Shown piece by piece: positions 8,263 to 16,553 of a stretch of 64,000 nucleotides of DNA. The stretch covers positions 3,672,001-3,736,000 of the forward strand of contig JAUISW010000001.1 in assembly GCA_030434875.1 (NCBI GenBank), read 5' to 3'. Under the pieces are notes generated by a model. The model made no database searches and was not told the origin of the DNA. It worked only from the letters and a program-made list of their open reading frames with translations. The position numbers and the translations under genes were made by a program. The DNA is from Lachnospiraceae bacterium C1.1. GTDB lineage: Bacteria > Bacillota > Clostridia > Lachnospirales > Lachnospiraceae. Positions within the stretch are counted from its first letter, which is position 1. The number at the start of each line of letters is the position of its first letter.

Positions 8263-9144
8263 TTACAAATTATTCGGGTTGCTCTTAACTGTAGGTATCG
8301 CAAAGTCGGGGTGCTCTCCAAGCCAGGCTGTCTGCGGCATGCATGAAAGCATCATTATATCGTCTTCTGAGATTTCGAAATCAAAGACATCCATATTTGA
8401 CAGCATATGCTCTTTTGAAGAAGCTTTTGGAATCGGCAATATTCCCTTTTGTAAATGGAACCTTAAACATATCTGCTGAATACTCTTTCCATATTTTTCT
8501 GATAAACGGGAAAGAATCGAATTTCCGATCAGTGAGTTATCTCTGCCCTTTCCAAGCGGGCTCCATGCTATCGGAACTATATTGTTTTCCTTGCAGTAAG
8601 CCACTGCAGCCTCCTGCGAATATCCGGGGTGAAGCTCCAGCTGATCAACTACAGGACGAATACTGCAGTTTTCTAAAATATTTCTTAAATGATGCGGAAG
8701 GAAATTGCTTACACCAAGGTGTCTTACTTTTCCTTCTTTTACCATTTTCTCCATTGCTCCCCAGGTTTCGAGATCCAGTTCTTTCCAATTCTCATTGTCT
8801 GCACCTGTCTGTCGCGGCCAATGTATCATGTAGATATCAATATAATCCATCTGCAATCTGGTAAGTGACTTTTCTAAGGCTTTCTTTGCATTTTCAGAAC
8901 CCATCTCATCAATCCAGAGTTTTGTCTCGATGATGACATCTTCCCTCGACAGAGCACTTTCTTTTATTGCCGTACCGAGCGTTCGCTCCGTTTCATAGAG
9001 TGATGCGGTATCAAAAAATCTGTAGCCACATTCGATTGCCTGATGTATTGCATTTTTGCCATCTCCGGAATTTACCTTATAAGTTCCGAATCCAATCTTA
9101 GGTAATTTGAAACCATCGTTTAAGGTATAAAATTTTTCTGTCAT
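8263..9144 (-). CDS. Aldo/keto reductase
   Basis: A 293-residue NADPH-dependent aldo/keto reductase of the 2,5-diketo-gluconate reductase type. The catalytic tetrad is intact: D45 and Y50 in GYRFFDTASLY, K75 in IIETKLW and H108 in YMIHWP. Later motifs HLGVSNFLPHHL, QLELHPGY and the cofactor-binding IPKASSKEHM are also present. It reduces small aldehydes or ketones in the cytoplasm; the substrate is not predictable. The ATG at 9144 is preceded on its strand by a GGAGG-type site. It is an isolated gene facing away from the ISLre2 element upstream of it. Confidence 0.93.
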   Translation of the reverse strand: MTEKFYTLNDGFKLPKIGFGTYKVNSGDGKNAIHQAIECGYRFFDTASLYETERTLGTAIKESALSREDVIIETKLWIDEMGSENAKKALEKSLTRLQMDYIDIYMIHWPRQTGADNENWKELDLETWGAMEKMVKEGKVRHLGVSNFLPHHLRNILENCSIRPVVDQLELHPGYSQEAAVAYCKENNIVPIAWSPLGKGRDNSLIGNSILSRLSEKYGKSIQQICLRFHLQKGILPIPKASSKEHMLSNMDVFDFEISEDDIMMLSCMPQTAWLGEHPDFAIPTVKSNPNNL

Positions 9145-9293
9145 ATTCTACCTCCCACATAGTCAATGATATTTGCAATTCCCTTTGCATTAATTCTATC
9201 ATCAGTCATTCAGGCATACAAACTAAATAGCTGATTCCGGTAAAAAAATACAATTCAGGTAAGCAGTAATCACTGTTAATTTTTATGCCTATC

Positions 9294-9302
9294 AATAATA
9301 GA
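9294..9302. repeat. Left 9-bp target duplication of the ISLre2 element
   Basis: AATAATAGA, repeated directly at 11667-11675 just outside the right terminal repeat. Nine bases is the duplication size typical of ISLre2. Confidence 0.8.
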
Positions 9303-9414
9303 GTTAGCGTAAAATTTCCCTCGGAAAATTGAATAGAAAAGAAAAAAGAACATCCTGACGTGTGATATGATATTAGCTTGTGACACAAATATCATTAAGG
9401 AGGATGTTCTCTTT

Positions 9415-10917
9415 ATGGAAAACATTATACGCTATTTTATGTATGACTGCATCAAAAATCTTTTCAACACCAAACTCAATCTTTACAAAGATACAACTGA
9501 CCTGGCATACTTTGTATTAAACGTGCAGGAAGAAGTCCAGGAGCTTGGAAGACGGTTCATACAGGATACTCTGCAGGAAATGAACCAGCTGATTAAGGAT
9601 ATGCCTGAGCGCAAAAACAACTGGTATGTTGAGCATAAAGGAGATTCCAAAAAGATCCTTACGTCATTAGGAGAGGTCATTGTAAACAAGACCCTTTATA
9701 CATCAAAATTTGAAACAGATGAAAACGGGAAATATCTGGAATGCTATCTTTTGGATAAGGTTCTCGGGCTGAGTCCAAATCAAGCCATGACAGAAGATGT
9801 CACAGCAAAAATATACAAAGAAGCAGCGCTCACCTCGTATCAAAAAGCAGGTGAGGAAGCAACTGCCAGAGAAGGTGTTACAAAAGCTGCAGTAAAAAAT
9901 ATACTGCACAGTACACGCTTTCCGAAAAACTTCCAGATACCGGAGCAAAAGCGTATAGTAGAATACCTCTATATTGATGCAGACGAAGACCATTATCATC
10001 TTCAGTTCCAGTCCAGTCGGGGAGACCTGAAATATAATTCTGTTGGAAGAAAACTGAACGGTGCAATCAATAAGATCATATATGTATTTGAGGGTATAGA
10101 GCCTGTTAGTCCTAAAAGCAAACGGAATCATTTAATAAATACCCACTATTTCTGTCGTGGCAGTGAAGAGGATAATAAGCAGCTCTGGAAAGAGGTATTT
10201 GATTACATAGAAAACAAGTATGATACAAGTGCAATAAAGAAAATATATGTCAACTCTGATGGAGGAACATGGATCAAGTCAGGTTACAGAGGGCTTGCGG
10301 ATGTTACATTTGTTCTTGATGAATTCCATATATCAAAGTACGTTAGCAAACTTATTCAGCATACAAAAGATTCTGAAGATGATGCAAGATCAGAAGTAAT
10401 GGCAGCCATACGGGATGGAAAAAAATCTGATTTCTTTGAGGTAGTAGAAAAGCTTAAAAACTGTACCACTTCGGAAGCAGTAGTTCAGAGGATTGATTCT
10501 GCAGCGTCATATATTTCTTCAAACTGGACTGCGGCAAAGTACCGGTTAAAAAAATCAGAAGGAGTTGTAGCCTGCAGTGCAGAGGGACATGTCTGCCATG
10601 TACTGTCCAAGAGGATGAGTACGTTGCCGATGGGATGGTGCAGGTTAGGCGGATCCAAGATGGCTCGCTTGCGTGAGTATTATTATAATGGTGGAGATAT
10701 GCTGGAACTGGCAAGGTTTCAGAGGAAAGAAATCCCCATGGCTGCAGGAGCCGAAGAAGTAGTTCTTAGTGCACGGGCAATGCTAAATTCAGAGCGAACT
10801 GACAGGAGTAAATCACTGATCGAATATGGCAAATATGCTGAAAGTATCCGCTCAAGTATATCAGTACAAAGCAGTAAAAGACTAAGTTTCCAACTTAATG
10901 GCAAATTGAAATTTTGA
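9415..10917 (+). CDS. ISLre2 family transposase (UPF0236)
   Basis: A 500-residue protein of the UPF0236/ISLre2 transposase family. Family features are the N-terminal helical region, LGEVIVNKTLYTSKF, the acidic segment EYLYIDADEDHYHLQ (first catalytic acid), YVNSDGGTWIKSG (second acid) and LDEFHISKYV. The ATG at 9415 follows a perfect AAGGAGG 11 bases upstream. The reading frame is complete and uninterrupted, so the element may be active. Its DDE-type residues are inferred from motif position, not from alignment. Confidence 0.92.
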   Translation: MENIIRYFMYDCIKNLFNTKLNLYKDTTDLAYFVLNVQEEVQELGRRFIQDTLQEMNQLIKDMPERKNNWYVEHKGDSKKILTSLGEVIVNKTLYTSKFETDENGKYLECYLLDKVLGLSPNQAMTEDVTAKIYKEAALTSYQKAGEEATAREGVTKAAVKNILHSTRFPKNFQIPEQKRIVEYLYIDADEDHYHLQFQSSRGDLKYNSVGRKLNGAINKIIYVFEGIEPVSPKSKRNHLINTHYFCRGSEEDNKQLWKEVFDYIENKYDTSAIKKIYVNSDGGTWIKSGYRGLADVTFVLDEFHISKYVSKLIQHTKDSEDDARSEVMAAIRDGKKSDFFEVVEKLKNCTTSEAVVQRIDSAASYISSNWTAAKYRLKKSEGVVACSAEGHVCHVLSKRMSTLPMGWCRLGGSKMARLREYYYNGGDMLELARFQRKEIPMAAGAEEVVLSARAMLNSERTDRSKSLIEYGKYAESIRSSISVQSSKRLSFQLNGKLKF

Positions 10918-11057
10918 TAGTGATAGTTTGAGCTATTTGAGCCAGGGATGATCGTCACGTATCAGCAAAATATAGTGCCAGGTGAGGTATGAAAACATGA
11001 TCCATGGAAAAGTCTCAGATGAACCTTGAAATGAAAAACTGAAGATGTAGGTTTAAC

Positions 11058-11530
11058 ATTGCAGAGCCACTTTTCGCCCACCCCGTTTACTTTTGATGGT
11101 AAGCGAAATGCAACTGCCCCACCCCAGCTCAAAGTGGCTCTGTGGATGTGACAGCACTTGTACTGTATATGTCGTTGCCGAATTTCCTAAGGCTTAAGAC
11201 AGCTTCATGGAATTTTTATCTATTTTGACTTCCTTAAAATCAAGGTTTTAGAACTAAAGACATGCGGTAAAGGTTACATTACCCTTCAAAACTGCGAGGG
11301 CTTATTTATTGAACCCTGAAATAGAAAAAGCCAGGGGAAAGGTGGAACGTATCCAAAAGAAACATCATTTGAACCCGCCCGGCGAAATCAGCTTTTTACG
11401 CAGACTTGTGCCACAGGCGAAGAGCTCTTAGTCTTGAACGAATCGCCTGTGGCACTATGTCGGAGTTAAAGCGGAGTTCGACGGAAAGTCGGGTTCTTGT
11501 GTTTCGTTGGATACGTTCCGACCTTTCCCC
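11058..11530 (+). repeat. Nested palindromes in the 3' tail of the ISLre2 element
   Basis: Arms 11062-11073 (CAGAGCCACTTT) and 11131-11142 (AAAGTGGCTCTG) form a perfect 12-bp stem. Arms 11334-11356 and 11507-11530 pair over 23 bases with a single missing base and can be extended inward. Within them, GCCACAGGCGA near 11410 pairs with TCGCCTGTGGC near 11443. No open reading frame of note lies here. The structure would be a long branched RNA if transcribed. Confidence 0.75.
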
Positions 11531-11666
11531 GTCAAATTTAAAATATTTGTCATAAAGGGCTTTTTAAAACAAGAAAAACATGATACAATCTATATGCATC
11601 TAATATCATATCTGAGTGCATAAGGATTTTCTATTTTCAAATTTCCGAGTACAAATTTACGCTGCC

Positions 11667-11675
11667 AATAATAGA
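11667..11675. repeat. Right 9-bp target duplication of the ISLre2 element
   Basis: AATAATAGA, matching 9294-9302. Confidence 0.8.
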
Positions 11676-11745
11676 TCATGAATTGAACAGCCTATTTTTT
11701 TATGATAACATCAGTTTGAGACATGTTGCAGATTAACAGACGAAA

Positions 11746-11783
11746 ACAGCATTAAATGCGGATTCCTGCAATGAAGTAACCCA
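11746..11783 (-). repeat. Partial copy of the intergenic repeat core
   Basis: Read on the minus strand this is GGGTTACTTCATTGCAGGAA followed by TCCGCATTTAATGC, the left half of the core found complete at 7.9, 30.8 and 60.35 kb. It lies just upstream of the zinc-ribbon gene. Confidence 0.65.
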
Positions 11784-11816
11784 AAGATAAATGAATAACC
11801 GAGGAGATGGATACAG

Positions 11817-12194
11817 ATGTTTTTTATAATTGGAATTACAGACGGCAGGAAAGATTTTGCTTTTAATCAGATGATCACATGTACCATCTGCGGAAAATAT
11901 GGACGATTCAATGTATTCATGACTTATACAGTATTGTCTCTTTTCTTTATCCCGACCATAAAGTGGAATAAGCATTATTATGTACAGACAAGCTGCTGCG
12001 GAACTATATATGAACTTGATCCCGAGATTGGAAGGTTGATCGCCAGGGGCGAAGAGGTAGAAATTCTTCAAAGTCACCTGACACAGGTAACCGGCGGAAG
12101 CGGCTTCACCGGCGGTTATAAAAAATGCAGACAATGCGGATATGAAACTAACGAGGACTTTGATTTTTGCCCCAAATGCGGAACGAGGTTTTAA
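11817..12194 (+). CDS. Zinc-ribbon domain protein
   Basis: A 125-residue protein with two cysteine pairs per end. CTICGKYG near residue 22 and a following CC near 58 form an N-terminal ribbon; CRQCGYETNEDFDFCPKCG forms a classic C-terminal zinc ribbon. A short hydrophobic stretch (YTVLSLFFIP) near residue 40 may be buried rather than a membrane helix. A Gly-rich linker joins the two parts. GAGGAG precedes the ATG at 11817. The ATPase gene starts 3 bases after the stop, so the two probably act together. Function unknown; zinc ribbons of this kind often bind protein or nucleic acid. Confidence 0.75.
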   Translation: MFFIIGITDGRKDFAFNQMITCTICGKYGRFNVFMTYTVLSLFFIPTIKWNKHYYVQTSCCGTIYELDPEIGRLIARGEEVEILQSHLTQVTGGSGFTGGYKKCRQCGYETNEDFDFCPKCGTRF

Positions 12195-12197
12195 GAA

Positions 12198-12932
12198 GTG
12201 TTGGATAATGGAATCAGCCTACCTATTCAGGGCGTAAGTATTAACTGGGATAAAATAGATGAGAACAGTTATCTTAGACGGATAGAAGCTATAAAAAATC
12301 TGGATCATCTGAAATTACACAAGAATATAACAATATTTGTCGGAGAAAACGGAAGCGGAAAATCAACAATGCTTGAGGCTATTGCTGTGAGCTATGGCTT
12401 CAATCCGGAAGGCGGAACAAAGAATTATAGCTTTTCAACCTATGACTCTCATTCAGAACTATGTGATGCCATCAGGCTTTCAAAAGGATTTAATAAGCCG
12501 GGATGGGGATATTTCCTGAGGGCTGAAAGTTTTTATAATGTCGCAACAGCAGAGGAAATTTACAGCAGAGAAGACCCACATGGTCACAGAGAACATTTTC
12601 ATGAACGGTCACATGGTGAGAGTTTTCTGCAGCTGGTGCAATCCAATTTCAGAGGCAATGGTATATATCTTTTGGATGAGCCGGAGGCTGCATTGTCTCC
12701 ACAGAGGCAGCTTACTCTTTTGCTGGAAATTGTAAACTGCGCAAAAGAAGATTCGCAGTTTATTATGGTTACTCATTCACCAATACTTTTGGGCATACCC
12801 GGCGCTGAGATTTTAACTTTCGATGATGGTCAGATTCATACGATTGATTATGAGGATACAGACAGTTATCAGATAACAAAAATGTTTATTGAACATAAGG
12901 AACAGCTGCTAAAACAACTTTTGGGATCCTGA
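12198..12932 (+). CDS. Single-domain AAA/ABC-type ATPase
   Basis: A 244-residue cytoplasmic ATPase of the ABC/SMC-like group. Walker A is GENGSGKST near residue 49; the signature-like SHGES lies near 140; Walker B is GIYLLDEPEAALS near 155; and the switch His is in VTHSPI. There are no membrane segments and no coiled-coil insertion, so it is not a transporter subunit of the usual type. An insert DPHGHREHFHERSHGE is very His-rich. The start is a GTG at 12198 (with a TTG next to it), 3 bases after the zinc-ribbon stop, consistent with coupled translation. Substrate and role are unknown. Confidence 0.8.
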   Translation: MLDNGISLPIQGVSINWDKIDENSYLRRIEAIKNLDHLKLHKNITIFVGENGSGKSTMLEAIAVSYGFNPEGGTKNYSFSTYDSHSELCDAIRLSKGFNKPGWGYFLRAESFYNVATAEEIYSREDPHGHREHFHERSHGESFLQLVQSNFRGNGIYLLDEPEAALSPQRQLTLLLEIVNCAKEDSQFIMVTHSPILLGIPGAEILTFDDGQIHTIDYEDTDSYQITKMFIEHKEQLLKQLLGS

Positions 12933-12989
12933 TGCCACGGGTTTGTTTGATGTGTGTCATGGATGCTGACAGAAAGGGGTAATTTAACA

Positions 12990-13679
12990 ATGAAAAGATC
13001 TGAGATTAACAAAATAATTAAAGATATGGAAGAGCTTTGCAAAAGCTGCAATTTTAATTTACCTTTCTTTTCAAAGTGGACAGCCGATGATATAAAAAAA
13101 GCCAATGAAGAATATGATGAGATTTTCGATAATTTCCTGGGCTGGGATATCACTGATTTTGGACTTGGTGATTTTTATAAATATGGTATGGGGTTATTTA
13201 CTATCAGGAACGGAAATATTTTTATGAAAGATAAATATCCCAAGACTTATGCGGAGAAGATCATTGCAATGTATCCCGGACAACGGGCGCAGATCCATTA
13301 TCATATTGCAAAAATGGAAGATATTATAAACCGCGGCGGAAATGATATAAGCATAAAGGTTTGGAACGGCAGCAAGGATTTTAAGCTTCTTGATACGGAT
13401 GTAACAATTCATACTGACGGCAGGAAATATATCGTTCCTGCAGGTTCGGAAATCGTACTGCATCCCGGAGACAGCATAACGATCACACCATTTTTATTTC
13501 ATGATTTTATTGTGCCGGAGACGGGTGGAATGACGCTGATAGGTGAAGTCTCGATGTGCAACGACGACAACAATGATAACTACTGGTTTAACAGATCAGT
13601 CGGAAGATTTTCAGATGTTGAAGAAGATGAAGAGATATACCGCGTATTGTGCAATGAATATGGAAAATTTAGAAACTAA
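12990..13679 (+). CDS. D-lyxose/D-mannose ketol-isomerase
   Basis: A 229-residue cupin-fold sugar isomerase of the D-lyxose isomerase family (interconverts D-lyxose/D-xylulose and often D-mannose/D-fructose). Metal-binding and family motifs are visible: YPGQRAQIHYHIAKMEDIINRGG gives the HxH..E set, and LHPGDSITITPFLFHDF gives the second His of the cupin. The ATG at 12990 follows AAAGGGG; an upstream in-frame reading overlaps the previous gene region and lacks a binding site. It is followed by a strong terminator. No sugar kinase or transporter is adjacent. Confidence 0.9.
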   Translation: MKRSEINKIIKDMEELCKSCNFNLPFFSKWTADDIKKANEEYDEIFDNFLGWDITDFGLGDFYKYGMGLFTIRNGNIFMKDKYPKTYAEKIIAMYPGQRAQIHYHIAKMEDIINRGGNDISIKVWNGSKDFKLLDTDVTIHTDGRKYIVPAGSEIVLHPGDSITITPFLFHDFIVPETGGMTLIGEVSMCNDDNNDNYWFNRSVGRFSDVEEDEEIYRVLCNEYGKFRN

Positions 13680-13693
13680 CAGATAAGTTGTAA

Positions 13694-13734
13694 GCTCCCG
13701 GTCTGCATTTATGGCAGTCCGGGAGCGTTTCTTT
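13694..13734 (+). terminator. Intrinsic terminator of the lyxose isomerase gene
   Basis: GCTCCCGGTCTGC pairs with GGCAGTCCGGGAGC around a 6-base loop, followed by a T-rich run. Confidence 0.85.
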
Positions 13735-13828
13735 ACAATTTCAAGGCTTTAATTTATAATGTGAAATGCATATCATAATATTCAGATTCACAAATCGGTG
13801 ATAAATCCCTAATAGATTTATTTATTAT

Positions 13829-14286
13829 GACTAAAATTGAGAAATGAGCCGTTTTAGGCAAAAAAAGTGAAAGAAAATGCAGCAGACATATAAAGGGAAA
13901 AGAAGAAAGTTTGCCTAAAACAGAGAAATGATCCGTTTTAGGCAAAAAAAGTGAAAGAAAATGCAGCAGACGTATAAAGGGAAAAGAAGAAAGTTTGCCT
14001 AAAACAGAGAAATGATCCGTTTTAGGCAAAAGAAGAGAAAGAAATGCAGCAGACGTATAAAGGGGAAAAGAAGAGAGTTTGCCTAAAACAGAGAAATGAT
14101 CCGTTTTAGGCAAAAAAAATGAAAGAAAATGCAGCAGACGTATAAAGGGAAAAGTAGAAAGTTTGCCTAAAACAGAGAAATGAGCCGTTTTAGGCAAAAA
14201 AAGAGAAAGAAATGCAGCAGACGTATAAAGGGATGAAGAAGAAAGTTTGCCTAAAAATACAGTAATGTGAAGTTTTAGGCAAAAAG
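13829..14286. repeat. Tandem array of 84-bp hairpin repeats (locus 1)
   Basis: Units begin with GCCTAAAAC at 13913, 13997, 14081, 14165 and 14249, exactly 84 bases apart, with a diverged unit starting at 13829. Each has GCCTAAAAC, about 13 bases, then GTTTTAGGC as a 9-bp inverted repeat. This is followed by an A-run and a purine-rich segment with ATGCAGCAGACGTATAAAG. Because 84 is a multiple of three, a spurious repetitive reading frame stays open on the minus strand. The same family recurs inverted at 59.7-60.05 kb. Confidence 0.92.
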
Positions 14287-14336
14287 AGAAAACGATTAAA
14301 ATTTAAGAAAAATATTTATTGAGAGAAAGGATAATA

Positions 14337-15131
14337 GTGAATAAAATAATACAGTATATAAATAAACGTGAAGAATTATTGATAAAAGCAATAAGAAAAG
14401 CAAAACAGGATAAAGATAAATTTCCGGAAGGGAGATTGAGAACTTCTCCACTTGGTAGTTATACGAGATTTTATATTGTTACGGAGAATAGTGATACAAC
14501 TGGAAAGTATATAACAAAAGAGAATAAACAAATCATAATAGCATTAGCGCAAAAGGATTATAACAGACGTTTTCTGAAAAAAGCGGAAAAAGAGCTTAAA
14601 ATCCTGAAACAGATCATATCAAAACTATCAAAAGACAACGCTGACTTGGCATATCTAAACCTATCACCGGAACGAAAAAATCTTATTACTCCTTATATTC
14701 AAACTGATGAAATGTACGCTGAAGAATGGCAGAAAAAGAATTATAAATCTAATCCGTTTATGACGGAAGAGAAAAAATATGAAACGAAAAAAGGAGACAA
14801 AGTCAGATCCAAATCTGAGGCTATTTTGGCGGATATCTTTTATGAACTGGGAATACCCTACCGCTATGAAGAGCAGATCAGATTAAAAAATGGAAAGAAT
14901 AAATATCCTGATTTTACTTTACTCAACATTAAAAGAAGAGAAGAAATATATCTTGAACACATGGGCTTGTTAGATGATGAAGAGTATAGAAAAAGTAATT
15001 TCAAGAAACTAGATGAATATAGGGAGAACGGAATATACCTCGGGAAAAATCTTTTGATCACTTACGAAAGTGAGGAAAGCCCGTTGGATATAAAGGGAAT
15101 CAGAAAAATGATAAAAGAGCTGCTTATATAA
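14337..15131 (+). CDS. Putative PD-(D/E)XK nuclease-like protein
   Basis: A 264-residue basic protein. Residues 1-130 are helical and Lys-rich. The C-terminal half contains VRSKSEAILADIFYELG, then KYPDFTLL and EIYLEHMG, which match the order E ... PD ... (E/D)x(K/H) of restriction-endonuclease-like folds, with His where Lys is usual. This resembles a Lachnospiraceae family of uncharacterised nuclease-like proteins. The start GTG at 14337 has AAAGG six bases upstream; a TTG 18 bases earlier has none. The gene begins 50 bases after the 84-bp repeat array. It has no visible partner methylase or toxin-antitoxin mate. Confidence 0.6.
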   Translation: MNKIIQYINKREELLIKAIRKAKQDKDKFPEGRLRTSPLGSYTRFYIVTENSDTTGKYITKENKQIIIALAQKDYNRRFLKKAEKELKILKQIISKLSKDNADLAYLNLSPERKNLITPYIQTDEMYAEEWQKKNYKSNPFMTEEKKYETKKGDKVRSKSEAILADIFYELGIPYRYEEQIRLKNGKNKYPDFTLLNIKRREEIYLEHMGLLDDEEYRKSNFKKLDEYRENGIYLGKNLLITYESEESPLDIKGIRKMIKELLI

Positions 15132-15170
15132 CTTTAAGGCGAACGGCATAACAGGTTAAGCTCTAAAAAT

Positions 15171-16319
15171 CTAAAACATACCATACTCAATTTCCTCTAA
15201 GTACTTATCGATAAAATAATCTTCATCTTTTTCGAGAAGGAATATTCCATATTGAATGTCTGTCTGATAATCCTCTTTTGAACTGTAAAGCTCACAACAG
15301 AGATATTCAGAGTCTTTTATGCGAAAAGATTCATCGCAGCCGGAGGGACCCGGAGAGGATATCTCTAAATAGGTTCCGGATTTTTTATAGGATAAAGGTA
15401 CGCAGGCTACTACGCTTTTTGCATTTGACTGAACATGGTAAGCGTCAGCTAATTCTATGCTGAAGGACTTGATAGTGTCTGCCTTGTATAATTGGTTCAA
15501 AAGCTCCTGCTTTTCAGTCTCGCTGAGGACAGAAACCTTTATTGGCTCATCTTCTGTCGTGCAATATACTATCCCGTCGTATTCGTAAGAAGTTATATCT
15601 TCAATATAAGGCTCCTCCATATCAGGAGAAATAAACAGATACTGATTTACATAGGGCATAAGAGAATTTGTATTATAGCCGTAACTGGTGAAAGATCCAT
15701 TGGTATCTAAAGGCATGCGATCAGTATTTTTATAATCTATCATGCAGATATTCCTGCAGTCGAATTTATCAAATAAAAGAGAATAATCAACAGTCCTTAA
15801 ATCCCTTCCGCTGAATTTTAAGACAATCTGAATTTTGTCAAAAAGATCCTGATAATTCTCCCCATCGAATTTTGCGTCAAAAAGACAATATTCTGATTCG
15901 ATATTTGGAAAATTGGCTTTTACCAGATCGGGATATATTTCTTTTATGTCAGATTCTAAAGATGCCAGGATCGCATCTTTCTCATAAGAGTCACTTCCGT
16001 CCGTGGATTTGCTTTTACCCGTTATGCTTACGGAAAAATCCGTACCCTCGTACTCCATTTTTACAGTAACCATACCGCTTGGATCAGGAAAAAGTATCGG
16101 AACTACACCGGGTTCATTGTATTGGTTCTTTACTTCTGTAACTTTTGGCTTAAATCCGTATTTTTCCTTGATATATTTAACGGCGTTTGCTCTACCGGTC
16201 ATTTTATACTTAATTGAGCTCAGCATGCTTTTGGGACTGAGTCCACAGGCTGTTAAAAGAAAGATTGATAAAATTGCTGTCAGTATGAAAACAGATTTCT
16301 TGATGATATTTTTTTTCAT
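15171..16319 (-). CDS. Hypothetical lipoprotein
   Basis: A 382-residue predicted lipoprotein: charged N-terminus, hydrophobic stretch, and lipobox LLTACG with lipidated Cys at about residue 25. The mature part is acidic and soluble, with several Tyr-rich segments, and matches no family I recognise. It would be tethered to the outer face of the membrane. The ATG at 16319 is the natural start of the signal peptide. It converges with the nuclease-like gene (40 bp between stops) and is divergent from the rhomboid gene. Confidence 0.75.
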   Translation of the reverse strand: MKKNIIKKSVFILTAILSIFLLTACGLSPKSMLSSIKYKMTGRANAVKYIKEKYGFKPKVTEVKNQYNEPGVVPILFPDPSGMVTVKMEYEGTDFSVSITGKSKSTDGSDSYEKDAILASLESDIKEIYPDLVKANFPNIESEYCLFDAKFDGENYQDLFDKIQIVLKFSGRDLRTVDYSLLFDKFDCRNICMIDYKNTDRMPLDTNGSFTSYGYNTNSLMPYVNQYLFISPDMEEPYIEDITSYEYDGIVYCTTEDEPIKVSVLSETEKQELLNQLYKADTIKSFSIELADAYHVQSNAKSVVACVPLSYKKSGTYLEISSPGPSGCDESFRIKDSEYLCCELYSSKEDYQTDIQYGIFLLEKDEDYFIDKYLEEIEYGMF

Positions 16320-16553
16320 ATGCTTTTACCTAAATTTTCTTAAAAGACAAAATCGGTTTTAGGGTATTTAGAAAGGTGATGCAAAAATTGTCAGGTGTAA
16401 CTTGCGGAAATTTTTAAATATAATAGTTACAATATAATAATTCATGTTCATGATGTAAAGAAAAAAACAAAAACCTGATAAGATATAGATGGTGTATTTA
16501 CGTCCATAATGAGTTAAAATTATATAGAAAAAATTATTCCAGGGGAGAAGGCT

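Larger units (their letters stand above)
9303..11666 (+). mobile_element. ISLre2-family insertion sequence, complete, with long non-coding tail
   Basis: The left end GTTAGCGTAAAATTTCCCTC and the reverse complement of the right end, GGCAGCGTAAATTTGTACTC, form an imperfect inverted repeat of about 25-30 bases. Both ends are flanked by AATAATAGA direct repeats. The element is 2364 bp, longer than usual for ISLre2, because about 750 bp of non-coding, strongly self-complementary sequence follows the transposase gene. It carries one transposase ORF with no visible lesion. Confidence 0.82.

Noticed and set aside
8222..8864. Plus-strand open frames opposite the aldo/keto reductase
   Set aside because: They are reverse-strand shadows of a well-supported enzyme gene with an intact catalytic tetrad.
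13754..14197. A 147-codon open frame on the minus strand with 28-residue repeats across the 84-bp array
   Set aside because: It exists only because the 84-bp period is divisible by three; there is no ribosome binding site, the content is Phe/Leu/Pro-rich and unnatural, and the second array does not keep the same frame.
13829..14286. CRISPR array
   Set aside because: The whole 84-bp unit repeats, including the would-be spacers; the hairpin part is 9+13+9 bases and no cas genes are nearby.
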